The position numbers and the translations under genes were made by a program. Shown here in pieces: positions 46,039 through 55,231 of a DNA stretch of 64,000 nt. The stretch is taken from contig JAJECS010000027.1 of NCBI GenBank assembly GCA_022821905.1, positions 1 through 64,000 on the forward strand, given 5' to 3'. Within the stretch, counting starts at the first letter, position 1. Each line of letters starts with the position of its first letter. This stretch comes from Chloroflexota bacterium. GTDB taxonomy: Bacteria > Chloroflexota > UBA11872. Under the pieces are notes generated by a model, which was not told the DNA's origin, did no database searches, and was given only the letters and a program-made list of their open reading frames with translations.

Positions 46039-47253
46039 CTACGGCGGTCCGATCGTGCGCAGGGCGTCCACCAGCGCCGTCGGGCCGCCCATGACGCCGG
46101 CCTTGGTCACCACCGGCCAGCCCGCGCCGGGACCGGATGTGAACACGCCGTAGGGCACGCCCCACCCAATCTCACCGGCAAGCTCGATGGCTTCCGCCGG
46201 GATCGCGGCGAACGCGGCTCGCGCCGTGTCGCCGCCCGAGAGCACCAGGCCGATCGGGTGCGTGCCGCGCCAGATGGTGGCCGTGAACTGGCTCACCAGG
46301 GCCTGCTGCGCGGCCTGGGCCTCCGGAGACGGAGCCTTGACGGGAATCACGGCATCGATCAGGGCGGGGCGGTCGAGCGACCAACCGGCGCGCACCGACG
46401 CGGCCACCATGATCGAGATGCCGGGTTGCTGCAGGAGTGGAATGGGTTTTATCGCGAAGGTTGCCAGCGCCTCGGCCACTTGCCGCTGCGTGTGGTCCAT
46501 CGGCGACCCGATGATGGCGAGCGTGCGGGTCGTGCGCGATACCTCGGGAACCGGCTGGGGAAAGGACGCTGTGCATCGCGCCAGGGACGCGGCCAGGCCC
46601 GCCGATCCGGCGCTGACGTGCATGAGATCGGCGGCGTCCATGGCCACCGCCACGCACTCCAGATCGGCGTCCTCGGCGATGTCCGGCAGGATCACGTTCA
46701 CGCCCGCGTCGCGGGCATTCCGCAAGGCGTCGGCAAGCTCGGCCATGCCAGACCGCACGATCTGCGTCGGGATGACGCGGCACGTCAGCGGCGAGGTCGA
46801 TTCGATCAGCGTGGGAATGTGCGACTCCAGGGCCGGCGTCACCGGGTCCCGGCCGGGTTCGGCCTCGGAAACGGGCGTGCCCCAGAGCGCCAGTGTGCCC
46901 GACTCGGTGGTCCGGCCCCCCGAGGGAAATGCCGGCGTGTACACCAGCGTCGAAACGCCCGCGCCGTCGAGCGCCGCCTGGATCTCGGCCGCGATGTTCC
47001 CGCGCAGCAGCGAATCGGTCTTCTTGTAGATCAGGGCGGAGGAGTCGAGCGCGCCGACGGCGCCGCGCACGGCGTCGTAGGCGGCGGAAGCGTCCAGGTG
47101 TCTGGACGCGGTGCTCATGGCCGCCGCGTCGGCGTCCGGCGGCCACGCGCCGTCGCGGGTGGAGACCAGCGCCCGGCGCCCGGCATTGCGGAACTGCAGC
47201 GCCGTGTCCAGGGCGCCCGTCAGGTCGTCGGCGATGATCGCCCACCGCGGCAT
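46039..47253 (-). CDS. four-carbon acid sugar kinase family (DUF1537)
   Basis: AIIADDLTGALDTALQF, IYKKTDSLLRGN, LSGGDTARAAF, PVVTKAGVMGG. Confidence 0.9.
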   Translation of the reverse strand: MPRWAIIADDLTGALDTALQFRNAGRRALVSTRDGAWPPDADAAAMSTASRHLDASAAYDAVRGAVGALDSSALIYKKTDSLLRGNIAAEIQAALDGAGVSTLVYTPAFPSGGRTTESGTLALWGTPVSEAEPGRDPVTPALESHIPTLIESTSPLTCRVIPTQIVRSGMAELADALRNARDAGVNVILPDIAEDADLECVAVAMDAADLMHVSAGSAGLAASLARCTASFPQPVPEVSRTTRTLAIIGSPMDHTQRQVAEALATFAIKPIPLLQQPGISIMVAASVRAGWSLDRPALIDAVIPVKAPSPEAQAAQQALVSQFTATIWRGTHPIGLVLSGGDTARAAFAAIPAEAIELAGEIGWGVPYGVFTSGPGAGWPVVTKAGVMGGPTALVDALRTIGPP

Positions 47254-47256
47254 TGG

Positions 47257-48528
47257 CTAGTTCGTCAGGGGAAGCGTGTCGGGCGCGTGGGTGAGCACGG
47301 CCACGGATGGGTTGGCGCGAGCATTGGCGGCTGCCATTTCGAGCGCCGCCTCCACCGTGTCCGCCCGGTCGAACGCCAGGGCGCGGGCGTCCTCGCGCGC
47401 CACGCCGTCCGAGACCAGGATGATGCGTGCGTGCTCACGGACGCGCGCCCACGCGGTCGCCAGCGATGCGGCTACCGGGTCGTCGAACTCACCCTTTTCG
47501 TAGCGGGTGATGAGCGCGTCGGCCGGGGACGCCGCGTAGTCCAGCATCTCCGGATGCATCACGGCCACGCCCTCGGGGCACGGTGTCACCACGACGATCG
47601 TGCCTCCCGGACGCACCATCATGGCTGCGGGATACAGGCTCTTGTGCGCCTGCCAGAACTCGATATCGCACGGGTGCGAGCCGGCAATCACAATGTCGAG
47701 CCCCGTCGGCGCGGGTACGCCGTAGATGCTTTGAGCGTCCGCCACGGCGCGCCGGTAGGCGCCGCGCGTGGTTCCGAAGCGCGCCGTGACGAGTTGGCCG
47801 TCGCTGTTGAGGGTGACGTTGAGGACGTGGTGCATGCCGGACCGTTCGGCGATGCGCTCCATCTCCCGGCGCACGGGCGTCACCACCTGGCCGAGCAGCG
47901 GATCGACCGCCCGCGCGCTGAACATGTGGGTCGCGGCGGTGGTGGCCGCGCCGGACACGCCCGGTTGCACGATCTTGGCCCCGGCCGAGAACCCGGCGAT
48001 GTGGTGGGGCACGACCGCGCCCGTGCCGATGACCAGGTCGGTCTCGAACAGCCCGGCGTTCACGTGCACCGGCGTGCCGTCGGGCGTGGTGCCCAGGTCG
48101 CGCAGCGGGGCCACCGTGTGGTCGTGCTGGGTGACTTCGACCCGGCTGAGCACCTCGTCGCCAAGCTTGGCGCGAACTTCGTCCGGCGTCATCGGACGGT
48201 GCGTGCCCAGGGCGATCATCACCTGCACAGCGTCGTCGGGCAGGCCGCCGGCGCGCAGTTCCTCCAGGATCGCCGGTACGAGCAGATGGGTCGGCGTTTC
48301 GCGAGTGATGTCATCGACCAGGATGAGCGCCGAGCGAGCGTCGGCGGCCGCCTCGCGCAGACGCGCGCAGTCCACCGGGTCGGCCAGCGCTTCGCGGATC
48401 ACGCGCTCCGGATCGGGCGCCGGCGGGGCCGGGTGCGGTGTGAACACCCCGGCCAGCACGGCGTCGTGGTTGACTCGAAAGCGCAAATCATCCGCGCCGT
48501 AGGGAATCGTGACGACTTCGCCTGGCAC
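47257..48528 (-). CDS. LarA/DUF2088-family (nickel-pincer) racemase/epimerase homolog
   Basis: LVDDITRETPTHLLVPAILEEL, ALGTHRPMT, VVPHHIAGFSAGAKIVQPGVSG. Confidence 0.9.
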   Translation of the reverse strand: MPGEVVTIPYGADDLRFRVNHDAVLAGVFTPHPAPPAPDPERVIREALADPVDCARLREAAADARSALILVDDITRETPTHLLVPAILEELRAGGLPDDAVQVMIALGTHRPMTPDEVRAKLGDEVLSRVEVTQHDHTVAPLRDLGTTPDGTPVHVNAGLFETDLVIGTGAVVPHHIAGFSAGAKIVQPGVSGAATTAATHMFSARAVDPLLGQVVTPVRREMERIAERSGMHHVLNVTLNSDGQLVTARFGTTRGAYRRAVADAQSIYGVPAPTGLDIVIAGSHPCDIEFWQAHKSLYPAAMMVRPGGTIVVVTPCPEGVAVMHPEMLDYAASPADALITRYEKGEFDDPVAASLATAWARVREHARIILVSDGVAREDARALAFDRADTVEAALEMAAANARANPSVAVLTHAPDTLPLTN

Positions 48529-48551
48529 GGTCCGCTCCGGTCTGCTCTGGG

Positions 48552-49376
48552 CTACGCGGCCACCACTTGATTTCGGAGCACGCCGATCTTCTCGAGCTCG
48601 ATCTCGACCGAGTCTCCCGGCGCGAGCGGCCCGACGCCTTCGGGCGTGCCCGTGAAGATGCAGTCGCCGGGTTGCAGCGTGAGGCCCTGCGCCAGGTAGG
48701 TGACCAGCGACGCGACGTCGAAGAGCATGTCGGACGTGTTGTTGTCCTGCTTGGTTTCGCCGTTCACGCGCGCCTGGATGCGCAGGTTGTTGGGGTCGAT
48801 GTCGGTCACGATGCAGGGACCGAGCGGTGCGAACGTATCCAGGCCCTTGCCCATCAGGATGCAACCCATGGCCATTTCGGCGAATTGCAGCTTGCGGGCG
48901 CTCACGTCGTTGCCGCAGGTGTAGCCGAGGACATAGTCGAGCGCCTCGGAGACGTCGACGTTGCGGCAGGTCTTGCCCATCACCACCACCAGCTCCGCCT
49001 CGTAGTGGACCTCGCCGAACGGCTCCTCCTGGAGCGCGGGATCGTTGATGGCGTGACGGAAGCCTTCCGCTCGGGGCAGCACGATGTCGTCCCCGGGACC
49101 GCTGATGGCCGTGGTCGGCTTGATGAACAGCATGGGCATCTTGGGTACGCCGCTCTCACCGACGGTCTCCATGATGTGTTCCATGTAGTTCAGGCCGACC
49201 CCAATGGCCTTGCCCGGCTCCACCGGGGCCAACAGCTTGAGGTCGTCGACCGATCCGACGGCATCGCCAACCGAGTAGTCCCCGAAGATGTCCCCGTCGA
49301 TCGCGTGGACGGTGCCGTCGTCATCGAGTGAGCCGTGGCGAGCGCCGGAGTCGTGGGCGTATCGGACGATCCGCAT
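48552..49376 (-). CDS. fumarylacetoacetate hydrolase family protein
   Basis: IGVGLNYMEHI, VHYEAELVVVMGKTCRNV, IFTGTPEGVGPLAPGD. Confidence 0.94.
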   Translation of the reverse strand: MRIVRYAHDSGARHGSLDDDGTVHAIDGDIFGDYSVGDAVGSVDDLKLLAPVEPGKAIGVGLNYMEHIMETVGESGVPKMPMLFIKPTTAISGPGDDIVLPRAEGFRHAINDPALQEEPFGEVHYEAELVVVMGKTCRNVDVSEALDYVLGYTCGNDVSARKLQFAEMAMGCILMGKGLDTFAPLGPCIVTDIDPNNLRIQARVNGETKQDNNTSDMLFDVASLVTYLAQGLTLQPGDCIFTGTPEGVGPLAPGDSVEIELEKIGVLRNQVVAA

Positions 49377-49448
49377 GGTGGTTGACCGATCAGAAGCGAG
49401 GGGCAGGCAGCGGTCCGCAGCGTAGCATCGCCCGTGCGCTTGGCCGGG

Positions 49449-50228
49449 CTATTTCGCGTTTACGAAGTCCAGGATCGCCGCGCGACACTCATCGGGCGCC
49501 TCCAGGTGCGGCCAGTGGCCCGCGTGCGCAACATTGACCTGGGTGGCATTGGTCGCGCGGGCGGTGAGGATGGCCGCGTCGTCCTCGGTGACGAAGGGGT
49601 CGGCGTCGCCGCGCAAGACCAGAATGGGCGCCCTGATCGTGCGGGACGCCTCCAGATACTCCGCGCCGATCATGGCGCGCAAGCATCCGGCGACAACGCC
49701 GGCGGCGGCGAGCGCCGCCGCCTCGCACATCGACGACAGGTGTTCGTCGGCCAACTCTTCGACAAGGCCGCGCGTCAGCCAGCGCCTGGCGGCATCGGCA
49801 TCCCATCCGCGCATTTTGATTCGCTCGTGCACCGTCCAGAGGCTGTGCACGTCGCGGACAAACGCGCCCGACCCGAGGAGGACCAGGCGCTGGACGTGGC
49901 TGGGGTATCGCGCCGCGAAGCACAGGGCGACGAGTCCGCCGTAGTCGTGAGCCACGATCGGAATCGGATCGAGCTGATTGGCCTGGTGCAGCGAGTGATG
50001 CAGCAACGTGGCGGCCTGGTCGATGTCGCCCGCGAAGCCCGCGGGCGGGCTCTGGCCGAAGCCGGGAAACTCGAGCATCAGCGCGCGCCGGTCCTCAGGA
50101 AGCCCCTGGGTCACCAACTCCCAAACGACCGCGCCGGGCCCCAGGCCGTGCAAGAACAGAATGCCCGACCCCCGCACGCCCGTGGTTGCCAGATTGATGC
50201 GCTGTCCTCGCACCTGGAGCATTGGCAT
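49449..50228 (-). CDS. alpha/beta hydrolase, epoxide-hydrolase-like (Asp at nucleophile elbow)
   Basis: LFLHGLGPGAVVW, VAHDYGGLVALCFAARYP, HAGHWPHLEAP. Confidence 0.88.
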   Translation of the reverse strand: MPMLQVRGQRINLATTGVRGSGILFLHGLGPGAVVWELVTQGLPEDRRALMLEFPGFGQSPPAGFAGDIDQAATLLHHSLHQANQLDPIPIVAHDYGGLVALCFAARYPSHVQRLVLLGSGAFVRDVHSLWTVHERIKMRGWDADAARRWLTRGLVEELADEHLSSMCEAAALAAAGVVAGCLRAMIGAEYLEASRTIRAPILVLRGDADPFVTEDDAAILTARATNATQVNVAHAGHWPHLEAPDECRAAILDFVNAK

Positions 50229-50325
50229 CAGCGAGTACTGCCCGCGGCGTCTGTCCCACGCCCTTGCTCAGGCGGTTTCAACTCGTGCCTGCAGTGATGG
50301 TCGGTATGCATGCGGTGTTTCCGGG

Positions 50326-50652
50326 TCACGCCTTGGATGGCGTGTTGGCGCCATCCCGAGCGTTGCGCAGCTCCTCTTGCAGGCTCTCCGCGTAGCTGTC
50401 GACGGCGGCGCGCACTCGCTCGATCCGGACGATGGACGGCAGCACGCGTTGGCGCGCGGTCTCCTCAACCGTGTCGTGCATCTGCTCTGTCGAGCGCGCG
50501 GTGCGCCGCAATCCCTGCTTGATCTTCACGGTGGTCTCGATGATGGCAATGGACCCGACCACGCCGCCCACGAACAGCGCCAGGAACAGCACGCAGCCCT
50601 GGATGACCAGGATGATGATTGCCACGTCGCGCGCGACGTCCCACCCGTCCAT
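50326..50652 (-). CDS. small membrane protein (DUF948-like)
   Basis: MDGWDVARDVAIIILVIQGCVLFLALFVGGVVG; ATGA overlap with upstream gene; N-terminus similar to 50901-51188 product. Confidence 0.7.
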   Translation of the reverse strand: MDGWDVARDVAIIILVIQGCVLFLALFVGGVVGSIAIIETTVKIKQGLRRTARSTEQMHDTVEETARQRVLPSIVRIERVRAAVDSYAESLQEELRNARDGANTPSKA

Positions 50653-50897
50653 CAGCGTCGACGCCTTCGCCGTCGCCGCGACCGGCTGCGGCGTCGCCGC
50701 GGCTGGTCGTGCCGCTCTTTGGTCTTACCTTCGGCGGCCTCGGCGGCGCGCTGCGCGGCCTCGCGGGCCTTGCGCAACCTGGCCCCCACCTGCGCGATCA
50801 ACTCGCTGCCGCGCTGGGGCGCGAGCACCGTGCCAATCGCGCCGCCGACGATGAACCCGAGTGCCACGCCGAGCATGATCCAGGCCATGTCCGGCAC
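50652..50897 (-). CDS. YtxH-like small membrane protein with Arg-rich tail
   Basis: WIMLGVALGFIVGGAIGTVLAPQRGSEL ... PRRRRSRSRRRRRRRR. Confidence 0.75.
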   Translation of the reverse strand: MPDMAWIMLGVALGFIVGGAIGTVLAPQRGSELIAQVGARLRKAREAAQRAAEAAEGKTKERHDQPRRRRSRSRRRRRRRR

Positions 50898-50900
50898 CGC

Positions 50901-51188
50901 CTAGCGCCACTGCCCGCGCAGAAGGCTGAGCGCGCGGCGGGCCACGCGAACGCCTCGCGATGTCGTGCGCGAGCCGGCGGCGACGGTTTCCTGCACGCTC
51001 TCGGCGGTGGCGCGAACGGTGTCGACGGTGTCGCGTGCGGAGTCGATGATTGGGGTGACCTCGGCGCGAATCGCCGCGAGCATGCGCCACAGCAGCAGGC
51101 CGGTCGTCGCCAGCATCAGCGCGGCCAGCAGGCCGACCGACGCGAGCACGATGACGGCGATGTCACGGACGACTTCTAGCGCTTCCAC
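50901..51188 (-). CDS. small membrane protein (DUF948-like)
   Basis: MEALEVVRDIAVIVLASVGLLAALMLATTGLLLWRML then amphipathic helix. Confidence 0.7.
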   Translation of the reverse strand: MEALEVVRDIAVIVLASVGLLAALMLATTGLLLWRMLAAIRAEVTPIIDSARDTVDTVRATAESVQETVAAGSRTTSRGVRVARRALSLLRGQWR

Positions 51189-51203
51189 GACCCTGCCCTG
51201 CGG

Positions 51204-53618
51204 CTAGGCGCGCTGAAAGCGCTCCAGGAAACGCGCGGGTTGCACGATGCGCCGAATGAGTCGTTGCCGGATGACCCGCCACGCTTCGTCAACGGCTCGC
51301 CTTTCTGCCCGCGTCACACGGTGCTGACTATAGGTGGCCCGCATGTATGCCACAGCCACCGTCTCGGGCGGACTTGCCCCGTCAGCGCCAGCCGCCATGG
51401 TGTCGGGGAACAGCCACGCGCCCAAGCGCCGCGACACCTCCTGCGGCGTCTCGGACGCCCCGGTATTGTAGCCAGCGCGGCGCGCGTAGCTCACCATCCG
51501 CGCGTAGACCCGCTGCACGCCCGTGCTTGGCTGCTGCAGGCGGTTGCGCGCGAACACCGCGCCAACCGTGGCCAGCACGATTGCCGCCAGCGCGCCGAGA
51601 ACGACGGCGATGCCGACCAGGACGCCGGCGATATTGCCGAGCACCTCGCCAAAGCCGCCCTCCTCGTCGGGCTCAACCGCCGAGAATCCTCCACCCGCGG
51701 AACCGCTCATCAGCTCGAGATCTTCGAGCAAGTCGTCGAAGCTGGGTCCAAGGCCTCCCACAACGTTATCCACGGCAATGCCGTCACCGGCGGCGTCGGT
51801 TTGGCGTTCCACCGGCAGGCGGAACCCCGAAGGCTCGAAGGCCACCCAGCCATACCCCGGAAAATAGACCTCCACCCAGGTATGGGCGTGTTCGGGATTC
51901 ACGAAAAATCGGTTCGTCGCCTGGTCATAGTCGCCGGCCACGAAGCCATTCACGAGCCGGGACGGAATGTCCAGGGCGCGCACCAGGACAGCCATGGTGG
52001 ACGCAATGTTCACGGCTGAACCGCGTCGCGATTCCGTCAGGAAAAAGTCGGTCGCGTCGCGATCGCCGGGGAGCGGTGGAGCATCGACCGCAAACGGGAA
52101 ACGCCGCATGAAGAATTCGATGGCGAGCACGCGATCGAATGCCGTTTCCCCAGCTTCCGCGAAGCGCTGGGCAAGCGCGAGCACGCGATCCGGCATTTCG
52201 GGCAACTCCAGATAGGGCGTGATCCACTCCGGGTATTCCGTAGTGGCTCCCCGGAGCTGCGCGATCGTCGCCCCGGAGAACGTCGAATCCACCGAATAGA
52301 CGAGGCGCTGCCCGACGCGACGCGTGGCGCGGATTGACGCGTAGTCGTCGATCGGCGCGCCGGAGTCGTCCACCTGCGCGAGGTAGCGACGGTTGACCCG
52401 AATGACGTCGCCGGGCGAATACAGCACCGACGTGGTGAAGTCGAGCATTTCCACGTTGGTCCGCACGGGAATGCGCGCCTCGAGCCCAAACGATTCCGCC
52501 AGCGGCGCGCTGGGCTCGCGCTCGGCCAGCTCGCGATACGTGCTGCGCCAGCCCTGTCCGGTGTAGATGTCGAACGTCTGCCCCTTCCAGTAGTTGGGTG
52601 ACGTTGACTCGATGATCATGCTGCCGCGTGGCTGAAACGGTTGCGGACCGCTCAGCCCCATCGACTCACGTCCGGCAAGCGCCGCGCCGGCGGGGTTCGA
52701 GACCCCGCCAAACAAGCGCTGAATGCCCGTCTCCACGTTGCCCCAGCCGTCGCCCAGGTAGGTCCAAAACGCCTCGGCCACGGGATTGCCGGCCGCCCGA
52801 GGCAAGGCCACGGACAGCGACACCACCAAGGCGATCACGATCAGGGCCCACGCGAACGCCGTATTGCCCAGGCCGCGCGAGTAGGTGGTGCCCGACGTGG
52901 CCCACTTCGATTCCAGGGACGTCGTGCGCAGGTGCACGATCAGCGCCAGGGCCGCTGTGAGGAACACGACGAAGGGGATCCAGTCGGGACCGATGTAGGT
53001 CACGTTGATTCCGAGCGCCAGCATGCCCGGGGTCAGGGCCCACAGGGCGCTGCGACGTCGAAACGCCATCCAGCCGGCGAAATACCCCATGCCCCAGGCG
53101 GCCATGGTCATCCAGAAGAGGAAGACGACGTTGTCGCGGCTGACCTGGAACGCGAAGGCCGATTGGAACCAGCCCTCGAGCCGGAAATACAGGTCTCGCA
53201 ACAGCTCCCAGGTTTCGTCGACCGCGGCGTTGAGGGGCGGCTCGCCGCCGAGCGCTCCCGACTGGCGGAGTTGCACCCACTCCACCGTGTCGCCGAACAG
53301 CGCCGCGAAGTTGCGCACGCCGTCGATGGGACCGGGAAGGGCCTCCGACGCGACGACATAGGCCACGGCCAGGTCGCTCACGACGCCGATCGCCACGATC
53401 CAGACCGATGACATGCGGCGCGCGGATAGCCACCACGCGGCTAGCACGGCCACGACCGCCACGGCGAACAGCACGCCCGTTCCAGGCGCCCACCCAACCA
53501 GGTGAATGCTGGCGAGCGGCGCCAGCGTGGCCGCCAGCAACAACCCAAGGGTCAGCAGTGAGCTGGCCGGCAGGGTTGGGAACCGGATACGGCTGGCGGT
53601 CTCGGCGGCCACGCTCAT
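51204..53618 (-). CDS. transglutaminase-like membrane protein (DUF3488/TgpA-like), apparently lacking the catalytic Cys
   Basis: multiple N-terminal TMs; ESRRGSAVNIASTMAVLVRALDIPSRLVNGF ... HAHTWVEVYFPGYGWVAFEPSG; C-terminal DUF4129-like region. Confidence 0.9.
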   Translation of the reverse strand: MSVAAETASRIRFPTLPASSLLTLGLLLAATLAPLASIHLVGWAPGTGVLFAVAVVAVLAAWWLSARRMSSVWIVAIGVVSDLAVAYVVASEALPGPIDGVRNFAALFGDTVEWVQLRQSGALGGEPPLNAAVDETWELLRDLYFRLEGWFQSAFAFQVSRDNVVFLFWMTMAAWGMGYFAGWMAFRRRSALWALTPGMLALGINVTYIGPDWIPFVVFLTAALALIVHLRTTSLESKWATSGTTYSRGLGNTAFAWALIVIALVVSLSVALPRAAGNPVAEAFWTYLGDGWGNVETGIQRLFGGVSNPAGAALAGRESMGLSGPQPFQPRGSMIIESTSPNYWKGQTFDIYTGQGWRSTYRELAEREPSAPLAESFGLEARIPVRTNVEMLDFTTSVLYSPGDVIRVNRRYLAQVDDSGAPIDDYASIRATRRVGQRLVYSVDSTFSGATIAQLRGATTEYPEWITPYLELPEMPDRVLALAQRFAEAGETAFDRVLAIEFFMRRFPFAVDAPPLPGDRDATDFFLTESRRGSAVNIASTMAVLVRALDIPSRLVNGFVAGDYDQATNRFFVNPEHAHTWVEVYFPGYGWVAFEPSGFRLPVERQTDAAGDGIAVDNVVGGLGPSFDDLLEDLELMSGSAGGGFSAVEPDEEGGFGEVLGNIAGVLVGIAVVLGALAAIVLATVGAVFARNRLQQPSTGVQRVYARMVSYARRAGYNTGASETPQEVSRRLGAWLFPDTMAAGADGASPPETVAVAYMRATYSQHRVTRAERRAVDEAWRVIRQRLIRRIVQPARFLERFQRA

Positions 53619-53622
53619 GCGG

Positions 53623-54918
53623 CTATTGGTATGCCAGCGACACCGTCGGTCGCCGCTGCCCCTCCGCCGCGGGCCCGCCGTGCCGGCTGGGCTGCACCGT
53701 CGAGAAGGTTGCGCCCTGGGTCACGCTGGTGAAGGAAACCCCCGCGGTTTCGGCCCCCTCCTTGAGCCCGGCGTTGGAGGGCGCGTCGTCGAATGTCGCG
53801 GCATCCACGCCAATGGCGATCGGATAGACGGCGCGCTGCGCCAGGTGGGTCAGACTTCCGATCCAGGCCGGGTCCGCGGACGGCGAGATGGCGACCAGGC
53901 TGACCCCGCGCCCGAGGATCGGCGCCGCGCTCGCGAGCACGTCGCCGAACGCGACCGTGCCGCGTGCTTGCACGATGGCCAGCGACTCCAGGATTCGCCA
54001 GAGCTGCCGCAGGCCCCGTTGCGGCTCGATGATGTAGCGGGCGCCGCGTCCCTCGGCCAGCAGGCCGACGGATTTGCCGTCGCGCACGAATTGATAGGCA
54101 AGCGAGGAGACGATCTTGACACCGTATTCCTCGGTGGACTCGTCGCCGTGACCGGCCTGCACCGCGGCGTCCAAATCGAGCGCCACCCAAAGACTGGCGG
54201 TCGGCTCGAGGTCGAACTCCTTGACCAGCAGCGTTTCGCGCCGCACCGACGTCGGCCAGTGGATGCGTTTGAGCGGGTCGCCGGGCTGAAATTCGCGCAG
54301 GCCGCCGGCGTCCGTCGTCACCTGCTGGGTCCGCTTCGATGAGCGCGCCGCGCCCACCAGCGTTCCGGCGGGCACGGCCACATCGTGCATTACCGATATC
54401 GGCGGGTAGACCACGATGGTGTTCTCCTGGGCGAGCCGGCGTTCGGCCGTGAACAGGCCAAACGGGTCGCCGACGGTCACGTCCGCCGGTCCGAGCTTGT
54501 AGAGGCCGCGTCGACCCGCTTCGCCATGCGTGCGCCAGCGGCGCGCCCCGCGGCCGCCAAGGCTGATAGCAATGGACGCTCGATATCCGGGGAGCTCGGA
54601 ATAGTCCTCGACTTCGAGCATGAGGATGGGCAGCCGGCTGCCGCTGCGGATCTCGAACTCCTCTTCGATCACGTCGCCGACAGTCGCCCACTGGGTGCGG
54701 AGATTACGCTGGACGGTGAGCCCGCGTGATGCCAGGCGCGTCCAGAGATACGACAGCAGCACAATGCTGAGCAACGCGTACATCAACCAATACGCGATGG
54801 GCGACGTGGTCACCAGTGCCACGACGACGAGCAGGCCAAGCAGCACGATGATGACCGGTCGTTGCAGGGTGACCGCAGGTTTAGGCTGGCTGGCCGCGAC
54901 CGACACGGGGCCCTCCAC
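53623..54918 (-). CDS. DUF58 domain-containing protein
   Basis: LREFQPGDPLKRIHWPTSVRRETLLVKEFDLEPTASLWVALDLD. Confidence 0.92.
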   Translation of the reverse strand: MEGPVSVAASQPKPAVTLQRPVIIVLLGLLVVVALVTTSPIAYWLMYALLSIVLLSYLWTRLASRGLTVQRNLRTQWATVGDVIEEEFEIRSGSRLPILMLEVEDYSELPGYRASIAISLGGRGARRWRTHGEAGRRGLYKLGPADVTVGDPFGLFTAERRLAQENTIVVYPPISVMHDVAVPAGTLVGAARSSKRTQQVTTDAGGLREFQPGDPLKRIHWPTSVRRETLLVKEFDLEPTASLWVALDLDAAVQAGHGDESTEEYGVKIVSSLAYQFVRDGKSVGLLAEGRGARYIIEPQRGLRQLWRILESLAIVQARGTVAFGDVLASAAPILGRGVSLVAISPSADPAWIGSLTHLAQRAVYPIAIGVDAATFDDAPSNAGLKEGAETAGVSFTSVTQGATFSTVQPSRHGGPAAEGQRRPTVSLAYQ

Positions 54919-55098
54919 CGGGCGTGGGATGCAAGCAACTTCCGCCCGGATTTGAGGCCGACTCTAGCATGCGGCAGAGCGACCGGCGCGAGGCCAAGCG
55001 GCGCCAACGCCTTGTGGCCGGAGCTGCGCGTTCGGTGCGTCGACCCATGGCACGCGGAGAATTCCCGGAAGCGCCGTGCGCCTGGGATAGACTCCAGC

Positions 55099-55186
55099 GG
55101 AGGGGTGCCCGAGTGGTTGAAGGGGACCGTCTCGAAAACGGTTTGGCGTGTTGAGCGTCACGTGGGTTCGAATCCCACCCTCTCCG
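55099..55186 (+). tRNA. tRNA-Ser (anticodon CGA), CCA not encoded
   Basis: GGAGGGG/CCTCTCC acceptor, ACCGT-CTCGAAA-ACGGT anticodon arm, long variable arm, GGTTCGAATCC. Confidence 0.93.
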
Positions 55187-55231
55187 CCGGGTAGTGGCGG
55201 CTGACGTTTCGGTGAACACTCAGAGCCTGTC

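Noticed and set aside
46012-48570. 852-aa plus-strand ORF opposite larA-DUF1537-pdxA
   Set aside because: Antisense ORF with low-complexity Arg/Gly/His-rich translation, typical of high-GC codon bias; the three minus-strand genes have clear family motifs
55099-55186. Long-variable-arm tRNA as tRNA-Sec (because selA is nearby)
   Set aside because: Anticodon loop CTCGAAA gives CGA (Ser), not UCA
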